Of a DNA stretch of 64,000 nucleotides, positions 43,141 to 54,124 are shown piece after piece. A program made the position numbers and the translations under genes. Each line of letters starts with the position of its first letter. Position 1 is the stretch's first letter. Under the pieces are notes generated by a model, which saw only the letters and a program-made list of their open reading frames with translations, did not search any database and had not been told where the DNA came from. The DNA comes from Streptomyces mangrovisoli (lineage in GTDB: Bacteria > Actinomycetota > Actinomycetes > Streptomycetales > Streptomycetaceae): contig NZ_LAVA02000004.1 in assembly GCF_000974985.2 (NCBI RefSeq), forward strand, positions 62,001-126,000. Direction: 5' to 3'.

Positions 43141-44427
43141 GTGGCACGCATCGGTGACGGCGGCGATCTGCTCAAGTGCTCGTTCTGCGGCAAGAGCCAG
43201 AAGCAGGTCAAGAAGCTCATCGCAGGGCCCGGTGTGTACATCTGCGACGAGTGCATCGACCTCTGCAACGAGATCATCGAGGAAGAACTCGCGGAGACGA
43301 GCGAGGTGCGCTGGGAGGAACTCCCCAAGCCCCGCGAGATCTACGAGTTCCTCGAAGGCTACGTGGTCGGCCAGGAGGCGGCGAAGAAGGCCCTCTCCGT
43401 CGCGGTGTACAACCACTACAAGCGGGTCCAGGCCGGCGAGAACGGCGGCGGTCAAAGCCGCGAGGACGCCATCGAGTTGGCCAAGTCCAACATCCTGCTG
43501 CTCGGCCCGACGGGCTCGGGCAAGACGCTGCTCGCGCAGACCCTGGCACGCATGCTGAACGTGCCCTTCGCGATCGCGGACGCCACCGCGCTCACCGAGG
43601 CGGGCTACGTCGGCGAGGACGTCGAGAACATCCTGCTGAAGCTGATCCAGGCGGCCGACTACGACGTCAAGAAGGCCGAGACCGGGATCATCTACATCGA
43701 CGAGATCGACAAGGTCGCGCGGAAGAGTGAAAACCCGTCGATCACCCGCGATGTGAGCGGCGAGGGCGTGCAACAGGCCCTGCTGAAGATCCTCGAGGGC
43801 ACCACCGCCTCGGTGCCGCCGCAGGGCGGCCGCAAGCACCCGCACCAGGAGTTCATCCAGATCGACACGACGAACGTCCTGTTCATCGTGGGCGGCGCGT
43901 TCTCCGGCCTGGAGAAGATCATCGAGTCGCGGGCCGGCGCCAAGGGCATCGGCTTCGGCGCGACGATCCGCTCCAAGCGCGAACTCGAGGCGAAGGACCA
44001 GTTCGAGGACGTCATGCCCGAGGACCTGGTCAAGTTCGGCATGATCCCCGAGTTCATCGGCCGGCTGCCCGTCATCACGAGCGTCCACAACCTCGACCGC
44101 GAGGCCCTGCTCCAGATCCTCGTCGAGCCCCGCAACGCGCTGGTCAAGCAGTACCAGCGGCTGTTCGAACTCGACGGTGTGGAGCTGGACTTCGAGCGCG
44201 AGGCGCTGGAGGCGATCGCGGACCAGGCCATCCTCCGGCAGACCGGCGCGCGCGGTCTGCGCGCCATCATGGAGGAGGTCCTGATGTCGGTGATGTACGA
44301 GGTCCCGTCCCGCAAGGACGTGGCCCGCGTCGTCATCACCGCGGACGTCGTCCGCTCGAACGTGAACCCCACGCTGATCCCGCGCGACGCCCGCGGCCGC
44401 GGTCCGGGCGAGCAGAAGACCGCGTAG
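43141..44427 (+). CDS. clpX: ATP-dependent Clp protease ATP-binding subunit ClpX
   Basis: A 428-residue AAA+ unfoldase that feeds substrates to ClpP. The N-terminal zinc-binding domain has cysteines at 13, 16, 35 and 38. Walker A is GPTGSGKT at 122-129, pore-loop GYVG at 155-158, Walker B in IIYIDEID at 183-190, and the ClpP-docking IGF loop in [11 protein letters not shown] start with AAGGGGA upstream; a longer open frame exists but lacks family similarity. The 171-base gap after clpP2 may hold its own promoter. A convergent terminator follows. Confidence 0.98.
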   Translation: MARIGDGGDLLKCSFCGKSQKQVKKLIAGPGVYICDECIDLCNEIIEEELAETSEVRWEELPKPREIYEFLEGYVVGQEAAKKALSVAVYNHYKRVQAGENGGGQSREDAIELAKSNILLLGPTGSGKTLLAQTLARMLNVPFAIADATALTEAGYVGEDVENILLKLIQAADYDVKKAETGIIYIDEIDKVARKSENPSITRDVSGEGVQQALLKILEGTTASVPPQGGRKHPHQEFIQIDTTNVLFIVGGAFSGLEKIIESRAGAKGIGFGATIRSKRELEAKDQFEDVMPEDLVKFGMIPEFIGRLPVITSVHNLDREALLQILVEPRNALVKQYQRLFELDGVELDFEREALEAIADQAILRQTGARGLRAIMEEVLMSVMYEVPSRKDVARVVITADVVRSNVNPTLIPRDARGRGPGEQKTA

Positions 44428-44467
44428 CCCTCGGCAGCGGCCCGCGCAGCTCCCACCCGCACGCAGA

Positions 44468-44503
44468 GAAGTGCCCGACGCCGAGGATGGCGCCGGGCAC
44501 TTC
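44468..44503. terminator. Bidirectional terminator hairpin
   Basis: GAAGTGCCCGACGCC pairs with GGCGCCGGGCACTTC with one mismatch and a 6-base loop. It lies between convergent clpX and the Pro/Gln/Tyr-rich membrane protein gene. Confidence 0.85.
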
Positions 44504-44515
44504 CGCGTTCCGGGG

Positions 44516-45457
44516 TCAGGCCTTCACGCGCACGTCGTTGCGGAGCTTCGCGGTCAGCGTCGCCGCGTCGTCGATCGACGTGGTCTTGCCCGCCGCCAGA
44601 CCCGCGAGGTCGTACGACAGGACGTACGCCAGGGTGCTGTGGTCGCCCCAGATGCAGAACGGCATCTTCGACTTCTGGCCGGACTCGGTGCTCTGGATGT
44701 ACTGGCACTTCATGACACCGCCGGAGAAGCCGGCCGGGTTCACCTTCTGCGGGCTGCCGACCAGCGCCGCACCCGAACTGGTGTCCTTCTGCGACTCCTT
44801 CTTCATCTGCGCGAACATCGCGTCGACGACCTTCTCCGGGTCGGCGATCGTGCCGTACACGCCCGAGAAGCCGAGGCTCTTCTGCGTGAGACCGGTGCCC
44901 GAGGTGTAGCCCGCGCTGACGTCCTTCGGGTCCTTCACACCCCAGGACTCGGTGTCCTTGAGGTCCTGCTCGGACATGCCCTCGGAGTCGGAGGCGCTGT
45001 CGGACTTCTTGTACGTCCCGTCGATCACCGTCGCCGGCGTCGTCAGCTTGTGCGCCCCGTCGTCCGCGACGCCCCCGCCGCTGGAGCTGCCGGTGCCGAC
45101 GACGAAGTACACGCCGACCGCGACCGCGGCCACGACCGCCACCGCGCCGATGATCAGGCCCGTGCGCTTCTTGCCGCCGCCCGGCACGGGCGGCTGCGGG
45201 ACGCCGTAGGGCTGCTGGCCGTACGGACCGGGCTGGCCGTACGGCGGCGTCGGCGGCTGCTGGCCGTAGGGGCCGGGCTGCTGGGGCGCGCCCTGCGGGT
45301 AGCCGTAGCCGGGCTGCTGCGGCGGGGCCGGAGGCGTCTGGGGGTAGCCGTAGCCGGGCTGGGGCGCCTGCGGCGGCTGACCGTACGGACCGGGCTGGCC
45401 GTAGGGTCCCGGCTGCTGGGGCTGCCCGCCGTACGGGCCCGGCTGGTTGTAGCTCAT
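44516..45457 (-). CDS. Membrane protein with Pro/Gln/Gly/Tyr-rich N-terminus
   Basis: A 313-residue protein. The first 110 residues are repeats rich in Pro, Gln, Gly and Tyr ([13 protein letters not shown]), a typical disordered cytoplasmic tail in actinobacteria. One membrane helix follows GKKRTG ([20 protein letters not shown]). The outer domain of about 180 residues is soluble, has two cysteines (KCQY and FCIWGD) and no catalytic motif that I recognise. ATG with GGAGGGG upstream. Function unknown. Confidence 0.8.
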   Translation of the reverse strand: MSYNQPGPYGGQPQQPGPYGQPGPYGQPPQAPQPGYGYPQTPPAPPQQPGYGYPQGAPQQPGPYGQQPPTPPYGQPGPYGQQPYGVPQPPVPGGGKKRTGLIIGAVAVVAAVAVGVYFVVGTGSSSGGGVADDGAHKLTTPATVIDGTYKKSDSASDSEGMSEQDLKDTESWGVKDPKDVSAGYTSGTGLTQKSLGFSGVYGTIADPEKVVDAMFAQMKKESQKDTSSGAALVGSPQKVNPAGFSGGVMKCQYIQSTESGQKSKMPFCIWGDHSTLAYVLSYDLAGLAAGKTTSIDDAATLTAKLRNDVRVKA

Positions 45458-45582
45458 GGTCTGGGTTCCCCTCCAGATGCTTATGTGTTCCTGACATCCT
45501 GACGCAGGCACAGGGAGCTCATGGCAGCGGGGGGCGCACCGTTACACAACAAACGCGTTTCGGGACGGGCCGGTGACACCTC

Positions 45583-45588
45583 TAAACT
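45583..45588 (+). promoter_or_regulatory. -10-like hexamer placed for leaderless valS transcript
   Basis: TAAACT is followed by six bases (GACCCC) and the GTG start of valS. No Shine-Dalgarno sequence is present. A T-box leader was looked for and not seen. Confidence 0.5.
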
Positions 45589-45594
45589 GACCCC

Positions 45595-48219
45595 GTGACC
45601 GAGAACGCTCATCAGCAGCCATCAGCGCCCGACACCGAACTGCCGACCCAGTACGCGCCGGCCGATGTAGAGGGGCCGCTGTACGAGCGCTGGGTAGAGC
45701 GTGGTTACTTCGCGGCGGACGCCAAGAGCGACAAGCCCGCGTACACCATCGTCATCCCCCCGCCGAACGTCACCGGTTCGCTCCACCTGGGCCACGCCTT
45801 CCAGCACACGCTCATGGACGCCCTCACCCGCCGCAAGCGCATGCAGGGCTACGAGTCGCTGTGGCTGCCCGGCATGGACCACGCCGGCATCGCCACCCAG
45901 AACAAGGTCGAGCAGCAGCTCGCCGAGGAGGGCAAGTCCCGCCACGACCTGGGCCGCGAGGAGTTCGTCGAGCGGGTCTGGCGGTGGAAGGAGGAGTACG
46001 GCGGCAAGATCCTCGGCCAGATGCGCCGGCTCGGCGACGGCGTCGACTGGGACCGCGAGCGCTTCACCATGGACGAGGGCCTGTCCAAGGCCGTCCAGAC
46101 CATCTTCAAGAGGCTCTACGACGACGAGCTGATCTACCGCGCCGAGCGCATCATCAACTGGTGCCCCCGCTGTCTGACGGCCATCTCGGACATCGAGGTG
46201 GAGTACCAGGAGGACGACGGCGAGCTGGTCTCCATCAAGTACGGCGAGGGTGACGAGACCCTGGTCGTCGCGACCACGCGCGCGGAGACGATGCTCGGCG
46301 ACACGGCCGTCGCCGTCCACCCCGACGACGAGCGCTACCGCCACCTCATCGGCAAGCTCATCAAGCTGCCGCTGACCGACCGTTCCATCCCGGTCGTCGC
46401 GGACACGCACGTCGACCCGGAGTTCGGCACGGGTGCCGTCAAGGTCACCCCCGCCCACGACCCCAACGACTTCGCGATCGGCCAGCGCCACGGCCTGGAG
46501 TCGATCACGGTCATGGACGAGCGGGCCGTCATCACCACGCACGGCCCCTTCCAGGGCCTGGACCGCTTCGAGGCGCGCTCCGCCATCGTCGCGGCCCTGC
46601 GCTCCCAGGGCCGGATCGTCGCCGAGAAGCGGCCCTACGCCCACAGCGTCGGCCACTGCTCGCGCTGCAAGACCACCATCGAGCCGCGCCTGTCGATGCA
46701 GTGGTGGGTCAAGGTCGGCCCGCTCGCCCAGGCGGCCGGCGACGCGGTCCGCGACGGCCGGGTCAAGATCCACCCCGAGGACATGTCGAAGCGGTACTTC
46801 GACTGGGTCGACAACATGCACGACTGGTGCATCTCGCGCCAGCTGTGGTGGGGTCACCGCATCCCGGTCTGGTACGGCCCCGAGGGCGAGGTCGTCTGCG
46901 TCGGCCCCGACGAGCAGCCGCCGAGCGGCGAGGGCTGGACGCAGGACACCGACGTCCTCGACACCTGGTTCTCCTCCGGCCTGTGGCCCTTCTCCACCCT
47001 GGGCTGGCCCGAACAGACCGCCGACCTCAAGAAGTTCTATCCGACGGACGTCCTGCTCACCGGCCACGACATCATCTTCTTCTGGGTCGCCCGGATGATG
47101 ATGTTCGGCCTCTACGCCATGGACGGCGAGGTCCCCTTCCGCACCATCGCGCTGACCGGCCTGGTCCGTGACGAGCGTGGCAAGAAGATGTCGAAGTCCT
47201 TCGGCAACGTCGTCGACCCGCTGGACTGGATGGACAAGTACGGCTCCGACGCCGTCCGCTTCACCCTGGCCCGCGGCGCCAACCCGGGCACCGACGTGCC
47301 GATCGGCGAGGACTGGGTCCAGGCGTCCCGCAACTTCGCCAACAAGATCTGGAACGCGACCCGCTTCGCGCTGATGAACGGCGCGACGGTCCAGGGTCCG
47401 CTGCCGGACGCCTCCGAGATGTCGGCGACGGACCGCTGGATCCTGTCCCGGCTGAACGAGACGGTCGCCGAAGTCGACGCGTTCTACGACGACTTCCAGT
47501 TCGCGAAGCTCTCCGACGCGCTCTACCACTTCGCGTGGGACGAGGTCTTCGACTGGTACGTCGAGCTGTCCAAGACCACCTTCCAGGCGGGCGGCCGGGG
47601 CGCCGAGGTCTCCCAGCGCGTCCTCGGCGAGGTCCTCGACGTCACCCTGCGGCTGCTCCACCCGGTGGTCCCGTTCGTCACGGACACCCTGTGGACGACG
47701 CTGACCGGCGGCGAGTCGGTCGTCGTCGCCGACTGGCCGGCCGACAGCGGCTTCCGCGACATCGCGGCGGAGAAGGAGATCGAGACCCTCCAGTCCGTCA
47801 TCACCGAGGTCCGCCGCTTCCGCGCCGACCAGGGCCTCCAGCCCGGCCAGCGGGTCCCGGCGCGCCTGACCCTCGACGGCACGGCGCTCGCCCCGCACGA
47901 GGCCGCCATCCGCCAGCTGCTGCGCCTCCAGCCGGAGGGCGACAGCTTCGCGGCGACGGCGACCCTGCCGGTCGCGGGCGCCACGGTCGCCCTCGACCTG
48001 TCCGGCACCATCGACGTGGCGGCGGAGCGCAAGCGCCTCGCGAAGGACCTCGCCGCCGCGGAGAAGGAGAAGGCCCAGGCGAACGCGAAGCTCGGCAACG
48101 AGGCGTTCCTCGCCAAGGCCCCGGACAACGTGGTGGACAAGATCCGCACCCGCCTGGCCAAGGCGGACGAGGACATCGCCCGCATCACCGCCCAGCTGGA
48201 CCGCCTGCCGCAGGCGTAA
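45595..48219 (+). CDS. valS: Valyl-tRNA synthetase
   Basis: An 874-residue class I aminoacyl-tRNA synthetase that charges tRNA-Val. The HIGH-type motif is HLGH at 64-67 within [13 protein letters not shown], and KMSKS is at 531-535. An editing (CP1) domain lies between, and a C-terminal coiled-coil arm (residues about 805-870) contains [19 protein letters not shown], as usual for ValRS. GTG start without a ribosome binding site, probably leaderless. A hairpin follows the stop. Confidence 0.98.
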   Translation: MTENAHQQPSAPDTELPTQYAPADVEGPLYERWVERGYFAADAKSDKPAYTIVIPPPNVTGSLHLGHAFQHTLMDALTRRKRMQGYESLWLPGMDHAGIATQNKVEQQLAEEGKSRHDLGREEFVERVWRWKEEYGGKILGQMRRLGDGVDWDRERFTMDEGLSKAVQTIFKRLYDDELIYRAERIINWCPRCLTAISDIEVEYQEDDGELVSIKYGEGDETLVVATTRAETMLGDTAVAVHPDDERYRHLIGKLIKLPLTDRSIPVVADTHVDPEFGTGAVKVTPAHDPNDFAIGQRHGLESITVMDERAVITTHGPFQGLDRFEARSAIVAALRSQGRIVAEKRPYAHSVGHCSRCKTTIEPRLSMQWWVKVGPLAQAAGDAVRDGRVKIHPEDMSKRYFDWVDNMHDWCISRQLWWGHRIPVWYGPEGEVVCVGPDEQPPSGEGWTQDTDVLDTWFSSGLWPFSTLGWPEQTADLKKFYPTDVLLTGHDIIFFWVARMMMFGLYAMDGEVPFRTIALTGLVRDERGKKMSKSFGNVVDPLDWMDKYGSDAVRFTLARGANPGTDVPIGEDWVQASRNFANKIWNATRFALMNGATVQGPLPDASEMSATDRWILSRLNETVAEVDAFYDDFQFAKLSDALYHFAWDEVFDWYVELSKTTFQAGGRGAEVSQRVLGEVLDVTLRLLHPVVPFVTDTLWTTLTGGESVVVADWPADSGFRDIAAEKEIETLQSVITEVRRFRADQGLQPGQRVPARLTLDGTALAPHEAAIRQLLRLQPEGDSFAATATLPVAGATVALDLSGTIDVAAERKRLAKDLAAAEKEKAQANAKLGNEAFLAKAPDNVVDKIRTRLAKADEDIARITAQLDRLPQA

Positions 48220-48233
48220 CGGCTCGCACCTGA

Positions 48234-48270
48234 CGAAGGCCCCGGCGCACGACGAGCACCGGGGCCTTCG
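48234..48270 (+). terminator. Terminator hairpin after valS
   Basis: CGAAGGCCCCGG and CCGGGGCCTTCG form a perfect 12-base stem with a 13-base loop, starting 14 bases after the valS stop. Confidence 0.8.
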
Positions 48271-48276
48271 GCGTTT

Positions 48277-48387
48277 CTCAGGGGCGCGGGGAACGGCGCG
48301 ACCAACCACGACGCACCCGCAGCCGCACGAGCACATCCGCCCTCTCAGGCGCGCGGGGAACGGCGCGACCAACCACGACGCCCCCGC
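48277..48387. repeat. Dispersed repeat, two direct copies
   Basis: Two direct copies (48277-48320 and 48343-48387) carry a variant core GCGCGGGGAACGGCGCGACC followed by AACCACGACGC, between valS and folC. Confidence 0.85.
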
Positions 48388-48430
48388 ACCACCCCCCACA
48401 GCCGGCCGCAGGCTCACCCCGCCGCCGCCC

Positions 48431-48436
48431 TAGAAT
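48431..48436 (+). promoter_or_regulatory. -10-like hexamer placed for leaderless folC transcript
   Basis: TAGAAT is followed by six bases (GGCCCC) and the GTG start of folC. No ribosome binding site is visible. Confidence 0.5.
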
Positions 48437-48442
48437 GGCCCC

Positions 48443-49927
48443 GTGAGTGACAGCGACCCGTTCGACGAGATCATCGCCGAGGAAACCGACCGCGACCCCG
48501 ACCTCGCCGTGATCGAGGCCGGCAGCCGCACCCTGCGCACCCAGGGCGCACCGCCGGACGCCGACGTGCCCGCGCGCCCCGAGGACCCCGAGGTCGACAA
48601 GGCCCTGCGCGAGGTCGAGGCGGAGCTCGCCGGACGCTGGGGCGAGACCAAGCTGGAGCCCTCCGTCAGCCGGATCGCCGCGCTGATGGACGTGCTCGGC
48701 GAGCCGCAGCGGTCGTACCCGTCCATCCACATCACCGGCACCAACGGCAAGACGTCCACCGCCCGCATGATCGAGGCCCTGCTCGGCGCCTTCGAACTGC
48801 GCACCGGCCGCTACACCAGCCCGCACGTGCAGTCGATCACCGAGCGGATCAGCCTGGACGGCAGCCCGGTCTCCGCGGAGCGCTTCATCGAGACCTACCA
48901 GGACGTCAAGCCGTACGTCGAGATGGTCGACGCGCAGCAGGAGTACCGCCTGTCGTTCTTCGAGGTGCTCACCGGCATGGCGTACGCCGCCTTCGCGGAC
49001 GCGCCGGTCGACGTCGCCGTGGTCGAGGTCGGCATGGGCGGCAGCTGGGACGCCACCAACGTCATCGACGGGGACGTCGCCGTCGTCACGCCGATCTCCC
49101 TGGACCACACCGACCGGCTCGGGGAGACCACGGCGGAGATCGCCGGCGAGAAGGCCGGCATCGTCAAGCAGGACGCGACCGTGATCCTCGCCCAGCAGCC
49201 GGTGGACGCGGCGCAGGTGCTGCTGAAGAAGGCCGTCGAGGTGAACGCCACCGTGGCCCGCGAGGGCCTGGAGTTCGGCGTGGTGGACCGGCAGGTCGCC
49301 GTCGGCGGGCAGGTGCTCACCCTGCGCGGCCTCGGCGGCGAGTACCCGGAGGTCTACCTCCCGCTGCACGGCGCCCACCAGGCGCACAACGCCGCCGTGG
49401 CGCTCGCGGCCGTGGAGGCGTTCTTCGGCGTCGGCGCCCAGCGCCCCGAGCCGCTGGACTTCGACACGGTCCGCAAGGCGTTCGCCACCGTGTCCTCGCC
49501 GGGCCGCCTGGAGGTCGTACGGCGCTCGCCGACGATCGTCCTGGACGCGGCCCACAACCCGGCCGGCGCGCAGGTGACGGCCGACGCGATCGGGGAGGCG
49601 TTCGACTTCAGCCGGCTGATCGGCGTGGTCGGCGCGAGCGGCGACAAGAACGTGCGCGGGCTGCTGGAGGCGTTCGAGCCGATCTTCGCGGAGGTCGTCG
49701 TCACGCAGAACTCCAGCCACCGCGCGATGGACACCGACGAGCTCGCCGCGATCGCCGTCGAGGTGTTCGGCGAGGAGCGGGTCCAGGTGGAGCCGCGGCT
49801 GCCGGACGCCCTGGAGGCGGCGATCACGCTCGCCGAGGAGGAGGGCGAGTTCGCGGGGGCCGGGGTGCTCGTCACCGGCTCCGTCATCACGGTGGGCGAG
49901 GCCCGCCTGCTGCTCGGGAAGGGCTGA
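48443..49927 (+). CDS. folC: Bifunctional dihydrofolate/folylpolyglutamate synthase
   Basis: A 494-residue Mur-ligase-family enzyme that adds glutamate to dihydropteroate and to reduced folates. The ATP-binding loop GTNGKTS is at residues 99-105. Typical later blocks are RTGRYTSPHVQSITERI, EVGMGGSWDATNVI and VLDAAHNPAGAQV. The N-terminal 50 residues are an acidic extension seen in Streptomyces forms. GTG start with an apparent leaderless promoter. The DUF4233 gene begins six bases after its stop, so the pair is one transcript. Confidence 0.97.
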   Translation: MSDSDPFDEIIAEETDRDPDLAVIEAGSRTLRTQGAPPDADVPARPEDPEVDKALREVEAELAGRWGETKLEPSVSRIAALMDVLGEPQRSYPSIHITGTNGKTSTARMIEALLGAFELRTGRYTSPHVQSITERISLDGSPVSAERFIETYQDVKPYVEMVDAQQEYRLSFFEVLTGMAYAAFADAPVDVAVVEVGMGGSWDATNVIDGDVAVVTPISLDHTDRLGETTAEIAGEKAGIVKQDATVILAQQPVDAAQVLLKKAVEVNATVAREGLEFGVVDRQVAVGGQVLTLRGLGGEYPEVYLPLHGAHQAHNAAVALAAVEAFFGVGAQRPEPLDFDTVRKAFATVSSPGRLEVVRRSPTIVLDAAHNPAGAQVTADAIGEAFDFSRLIGVVGASGDKNVRGLLEAFEPIFAEVVVTQNSSHRAMDTDELAAIAVEVFGEERVQVEPRLPDALEAAITLAEEEGEFAGAGVLVTGSVITVGEARLLLGKG

Positions 49928-49933
49928 ACCGCC

Positions 49934-50290
49934 GTGCGTACGCTGTGCTCCTCGACCCTGATCGGCGAGTTCTTCCTCGTCGGCTTCGCCGGTCTGGTGG
50001 CGATGAAGGACCCCGATCTGTCCATGACCACCGTGTGGACCGTCAGCGGGATCGCGATGTTCCTGTGCGTGGCGCTGTGCGGGATGGTCACCCGGCCCGG
50101 GGGAGTGGCCGCCGGCTGGGTCCTCCAGCTCGCGCTGATCGCCTCCGGCGTGTTCGTGCCGACGATGTTCTTCATGGGCGCGCTCTTCGCGGCGCTGTGG
50201 TGGGCGTCGGTGCACTACGGCCGCAAGATCGACGAGGCGAAGGCGAGATTCGCGGCCCAGGCGGAGGCCGCGGCCGCGGACCCGGCCTGA
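49934..50290 (+). CDS. DUF4233 membrane protein
   Basis: A 118-residue protein with about four hydrophobic helices and a hydrophilic Ala/Glu tail (AKARFAAQAEAAAADPA). It matches the DUF4233 family, conserved in actinobacteria in the order folC-DUF4233-ndk as here. The GTG start lies six bases after folC. The constant position suggests a role linked to folC or ndk, but none is established. Confidence 0.9.
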   Translation: MRTLCSSTLIGEFFLVGFAGLVAMKDPDLSMTTVWTVSGIAMFLCVALCGMVTRPGGVAAGWVLQLALIASGVFVPTMFFMGALFAALWWASVHYGRKIDEAKARFAAQAEAAAADPA

Positions 50291-50444
50291 CGGAACGACG
50301 GGCGGCGCACACGCGAACGCTGAGTGACGGCGCGGACGCGTCGGCGGCGCCGCACCCGAACGTACTGACGCTGGGTGAACGGGCACCGGACACGCCCTGT
50401 AACCTCGTCCCACCGCACACCCCCAGCGAGTGAGGAGTCCTCTC

Positions 50445-50858
50445 GTGACCCAGCGCACCCTCGTCCTGCTCAAGCCCGACGCCGTCCGGCGTGGCCTGAC
50501 CGGCGAGATCATCAGCCGCATCGAGCGCAAGGCCGGCTGGCAGATCACCGCGCTGGAACTGCGCACCCTGGACCAGGAGACGCTGGAGCAGCACTACGGC
50601 GAGCACAAGGGCAAGCCCTTCTACGAGCCGCTGGTGGAGTTCATGGCCTCCGGCCCGGTCGTGGCCCTGATCGTCGAGGGCGAGCGGGTCATCGAGGGCG
50701 TGCGCGCCCTGGCCGGCCCGACCGACCCGATCGCCGCCGCGCCCGGCTCGATCCGCGGCGACTACGGCGTGATCGTCCGCGAGAACCTGATCCACGCGTC
50801 GGACTCCGAAGAATCCGCCGAGCGCGAGGTGAAGATCTTCTTCCCTGGTCGGGCATAG
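50445..50858 (+). CDS. ndk: Nucleoside diphosphate kinase
   Basis: A 137-residue NDP kinase that balances nucleoside triphosphate pools. The N-terminus TQRTLVLLKPDAVRRGL and the phosphorylated His117 in ENLIHASDS are intact. GTG start with GAGGAG upstream. A TAACCT hexamer at 50400-50405 may be its -10. A hairpin follows. Confidence 0.98.
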   Translation: MTQRTLVLLKPDAVRRGLTGEIISRIERKAGWQITALELRTLDQETLEQHYGEHKGKPFYEPLVEFMASGPVVALIVEGERVIEGVRALAGPTDPIAAAPGSIRGDYGVIVRENLIHASDSEESAEREVKIFFPGRA

Positions 50859-50903
50859 CCTCGTACTCTCTGCGGTAGCGGATCCGCAAGCCGGAACGGG
50901 AAA

Positions 50904-50926
50904 GCCCGGAAGCGTGTCTTCCGGGC
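50904..50926 (+). terminator. Terminator hairpin after ndk
   Basis: A perfect 9-base stem, GCCCGGAAG and CTTCCGGGC, with a 5-base loop, about 45 bases after the ndk stop. Confidence 0.7.
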
Positions 50927-51141
50927 GTGCCCATCTCGCATGCGCATGGCTGATCGAGGGAACGAGTGCCCCCGATGGACCGTCTCCACAAGCGAGGCGG
51001 AACGCCATCTGCTGACAATGGCGAAGACCCTCGCGCCGTGTTCGTGAAGGCGCGTCTACGATGGAAGCCTTCACGTCACCGCACCCACCTCGCCTACCTG
51101 AACAGCCCTCAAAAGCTTGTGGGAAGGCCAGAAGAATCCTG

Positions 51142-52173
51142 ATGGGGAACTCAATGTCGTTCATCGGCCGTGACATGGCTGTCGACCTCGGGACCGCCAA
51201 CACGCTGGTGTACGTCAGGGGCCGCGGGATCGTACTCAACGAGCCGTCCGTCGTCGCGATCAACACCAACACCGGTGGGATCCTCGCGGTCGGTGCCGAA
51301 GCGAAGAAGATGATCGGGCGCACGCCCGGCAACATCGTTGCCGTGCGGCCGCTGAAGGACGGCGTGATCGCCGACTTCGAGATCACCGAGCGAATGCTCC
51401 GCTACTTCATCCTGAAGATCCACAAGCGGCGGTATCTCGCCCGGCCGCGGGTCGTCGTCTGCGTGCCCTCGGGCATCACGGGCGTCGAGCGCCGCGCGGT
51501 CATCGAGGCGTCGACCCAGGCGGGCGCGCGCCAGGTGCACATCATCGAGGAGCCCATGGCCGCGGCCATCGGCTCCGGCCTGCCGGTCCACGAGGCCACG
51601 GGCAACATGGTGGTGGACATCGGCGGCGGCACCACGGAGGTCGCGGTCATCTCGCTCGGCGGCATCGTCACCGCCCAGTCCATCCGCGTCGCGGGCGACG
51701 AACTGGACAACGCGATCATCCAGCACATCAAGAAGGAGTACAGCCTCCTTCTCGGTGAGCGGACGGCGGAACAGATCAAGATCACGATCGGTTCGGCGTA
51801 CGACCTCGACTCCGACGAGCACACCGAAATCCGTGGCCGCGACCTGGTGTCCGGGCTGCCCAAGACGGTCGTCATCTCCGCGGCGGAAGTGCGGAAGGCG
51901 ATCGAGGAGCCCGTCAACGCCATCGTGGACGCCGTGAAGACCACCCTCGACAAGTGCCCGCCCGAGCTCTCCGGCGACATCATGGACCGGGGGATCGTGC
52001 TGACCGGCGGCGGCGCGCTGCTGCGCGGCCTCGACGAGCGGCTGCGCCGGGAGACCGGTATGCCCATCCACATCGCCGAGGACCCGCTGGACAGCGTGGC
52101 GCTCGGATCCGGCAAGTGCGTCGAGGAGTTCGAGGCGCTCCAGCAGGTTCTGGACGCGGCTCCGCGCAGATGA
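51142..52173 (+). CDS. mreB: Rod-shape/spore-wall actin homologue MreB
   Basis: A 343-residue bacterial actin. Nucleotide-binding blocks are [29 protein letters not shown] and [12 protein letters not shown]. In Streptomyces it acts with MreC, MreD, PBP2 and the SEDS protein in spore-wall synthesis rather than tip growth (known from the genus). Two starts are close: ATG at 51142 (MGNSMSFIG) and ATG at 51154 with GGGGA upstream. The 283-base region before it contains a TACGAT element at 51057-51062; promoters were not resolved. Confidence 0.98.
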   Translation: MGNSMSFIGRDMAVDLGTANTLVYVRGRGIVLNEPSVVAINTNTGGILAVGAEAKKMIGRTPGNIVAVRPLKDGVIADFEITERMLRYFILKIHKRRYLARPRVVVCVPSGITGVERRAVIEASTQAGARQVHIIEEPMAAAIGSGLPVHEATGNMVVDIGGGTTEVAVISLGGIVTAQSIRVAGDELDNAIIQHIKKEYSLLLGERTAEQIKITIGSAYDLDSDEHTEIRGRDLVSGLPKTVVISAAEVRKAIEEPVNAIVDAVKTTLDKCPPELSGDIMDRGIVLTGGGALLRGLDERLRRETGMPIHIAEDPLDSVALGSGKCVEEFEALQQVLDAAPRR

Positions 52174-52399
52174 CGTAACGCTTCGATTCCGCCGTACGAG
52201 ATGATCTCCTCTCGTGCGGCGGATCGTTGATATAGAGGCATAAGCTCCCCCAAGAGCCCTCAAAGCTCGCGAGAGTCACATATGCCCGCACCAGCCGCAA
52301 GGCTTGGATGAGAGCCATGAAAACCCGCATACCGCGTCCCTCGGCCCGTCCGGGCAGGGGCGACCCGGATTCCTACAGGGAAGGGCACGGCCGCCGCAC

Positions 52400-53341
52400 G
52401 TGAGGGACACACGAGAGAGCCGGCTGCTGTTGGTGCTGCTGGTAGCCATCGCGTTCGCGTTGATCACGGTGGACATCCGCGGCGGGCAGAACTCCCCGGT
52501 CGACGGCGCCCGCCAGGCCGCGGCCACGGTCTTCGGCCCCATCGAGAACGGCGTGTCGACGGTCGTCGACCCGGTCGGCAACGCGGTCTCGGCCGTCCGT
52601 GACTCCGGTGACCGGCACGACCGGCTCGCGCAGCTGGAGAAGGACAACGCGGTCCTCAAGGCGAAGCTCGGCAGCGACGACCGCAACCGCAGCCGGCTCA
52701 AGCAGCTCGACAAGATGCTGAAGATCTCCGCCGAGGGCCAGTACGGCATCAAGGGCGCGCAGGTCATCGCCATAGGAGCGGCCCAGGGCTTCTCCTGGAC
52801 CATCACCATCGACGTCGGCGCCCACGACGGCATCAAGCGGGACATGACGGTGCTCAACGGCGACGGACTGGTCGGCCGTGTCACCACCGTCGGCCCCGAC
52901 TCCTCCACCGTGCTGCTCGCCAACGACCCCGACTTCACCGTCGGCACCCGCATGGAGGGCAGCGACGAACTCGGCTTCGCCTCCGGCCAGGGCGACCGCC
53001 CGCTGCGCGTCGAACTCCTCAACGGCAAGGCCGAGGTGAAGAAGGGCGACCGGCTGGTCACCTTCGGCTCGCAGGGCGACAAGCCCTTCGTGCCCGGCGT
53101 GCCGGTCGGCACGGTCACCCGCGTCGACCCCTCCGGCGGCGGCCTGACCCGCACCGTGTACGTCACGCCGTTCGTCGGCTTCACCAAGCTCGACATCGTC
53201 GGCGTCGTCGTGACGGCCCCGAAGAAGGACCCGCGCGACACGGTCCTGCCGGCCAAGCCGAAGCCGACCCCGACCCCCACGGTGACCGTCACGGTCACCC
53301 CCTCCGCGAGCGCCGCCGACGACCAGCAGCAACAGCAGTAG
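52400..53341 (+). CDS. mreC: Rod-shape/spore-wall protein MreC
   Basis: A 313-residue bitopic protein. The N-terminal helix LLLVLLVAIAFALITVDI is followed by a coiled coil (residues about 60-100) and a double beta-barrel domain with NGDGLVGRVTTVGPDSSTVL. The C-terminal tail is Pro/Lys/Thr-rich and ends in a Gln run. The GTG reading MRDTRESRLL was chosen because family similarity begins there; an upstream TTG frame is less likely. mreD follows 13 bases downstream. Confidence 0.96.
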   Translation: MRDTRESRLLLVLLVAIAFALITVDIRGGQNSPVDGARQAAATVFGPIENGVSTVVDPVGNAVSAVRDSGDRHDRLAQLEKDNAVLKAKLGSDDRNRSRLKQLDKMLKISAEGQYGIKGAQVIAIGAAQGFSWTITIDVGAHDGIKRDMTVLNGDGLVGRVTTVGPDSSTVLLANDPDFTVGTRMEGSDELGFASGQGDRPLRVELLNGKAEVKKGDRLVTFGSQGDKPFVPGVPVGTVTRVDPSGGGLTRTVYVTPFVGFTKLDIVGVVVTAPKKDPRDTVLPAKPKPTPTPTVTVTVTPSASAADDQQQQQ

Positions 53342-53354
53342 GAGCTGATTCACC

Positions 53355-54035
53355 TTGCGTCTCAACCGGATCCTGCTCTCCAGCGCGCTGGTCGTGGTCG
53401 CGCTGGTGATCCAGGTGAGCGTCCTCGCCCGCCTCCACCTCCCGGGCGCCGTCCCCGACCTGCTGCTGCTGACCGTCCTCGGCCTCGCCATGGTCTACGG
53501 CCATGTCGGCGGCGCCCTCGTCGGCTTCGGCGCGGGCCTGCTCGCCGACCTGGCCCCGCCCGCCGACCACGCGGCCGGCCGCTACGCGCTGGTGCTGTGC
53601 GTCATCGGCTACCTGGCCGGCCTGGTCAAGCCGGACAACGGCCAACTGAAGTCGGCCACCGGCCCGATGGTCGTGGTGGTCGGCGCCGCGATGGGAACCA
53701 CCCTGCTCTACGCGGGCGTCGGCGCCCTCGTCGGCGACACCGCCGCCCGCCATGTCGGCATGGTCAGCCTGCTGTGCACGGCGGCCCTCTACGACCTGCT
53801 GCTGGCGCCGTTCGTGGTCCCCGGGATCATGGCGCTCGCCCGCCGCGCGGAGAACGATCCGCTCGCGGACAGCTCCTCCGGAGCGGGCAAGGCCACCGAC
53901 ATCTCCTCGGGCTGGCTCAGCGGCGGCACCGGGCTGCGCATCGGCAGCCAGCGCGGGGGCCTCGCCGGCCTGAAGGTGAAGGCCCGCACCCGCACCGCCC
54001 GCGCCGGACGCATCAAGGGGGTCAAGCGGCTGTGA
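53355..54035 (+). CDS. mreD: Rod-shape/spore-wall protein MreD
   Basis: A 226-residue membrane protein with about five helices, starting MRLNRILLSSALVVVALVIQ. Start is TTG with AGGAG upstream. The C-terminal 60 residues are a soluble, Gly/Arg/Lys-rich tail. It is the third gene of the mreBCD operon, and the PBP2 gene follows after 89 bases. Confidence 0.95.
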   Translation: MRLNRILLSSALVVVALVIQVSVLARLHLPGAVPDLLLLTVLGLAMVYGHVGGALVGFGAGLLADLAPPADHAAGRYALVLCVIGYLAGLVKPDNGQLKSATGPMVVVVGAAMGTTLLYAGVGALVGDTAARHVGMVSLLCTAALYDLLLAPFVVPGIMALARRAENDPLADSSSGAGKATDISSGWLSGGTGLRIGSQRGGLAGLKVKARTRTARAGRIKGVKRL

Positions 54036-54124
54036 CCGCACCGGACTTGGACCCCGCCGGCGTCGGGCCTCACAGGTCCGTCGGATATGAAACAGACACA
54101 CACTGAGAGGGGGAGGCAGCCGCA

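Noticed and set aside
45458..45594. T-box riboswitch upstream of valS
   Set aside because: The region is too short and lacks the T-box sequence; a -10 hexamer six bases from the start codon fits a leaderless transcript instead.
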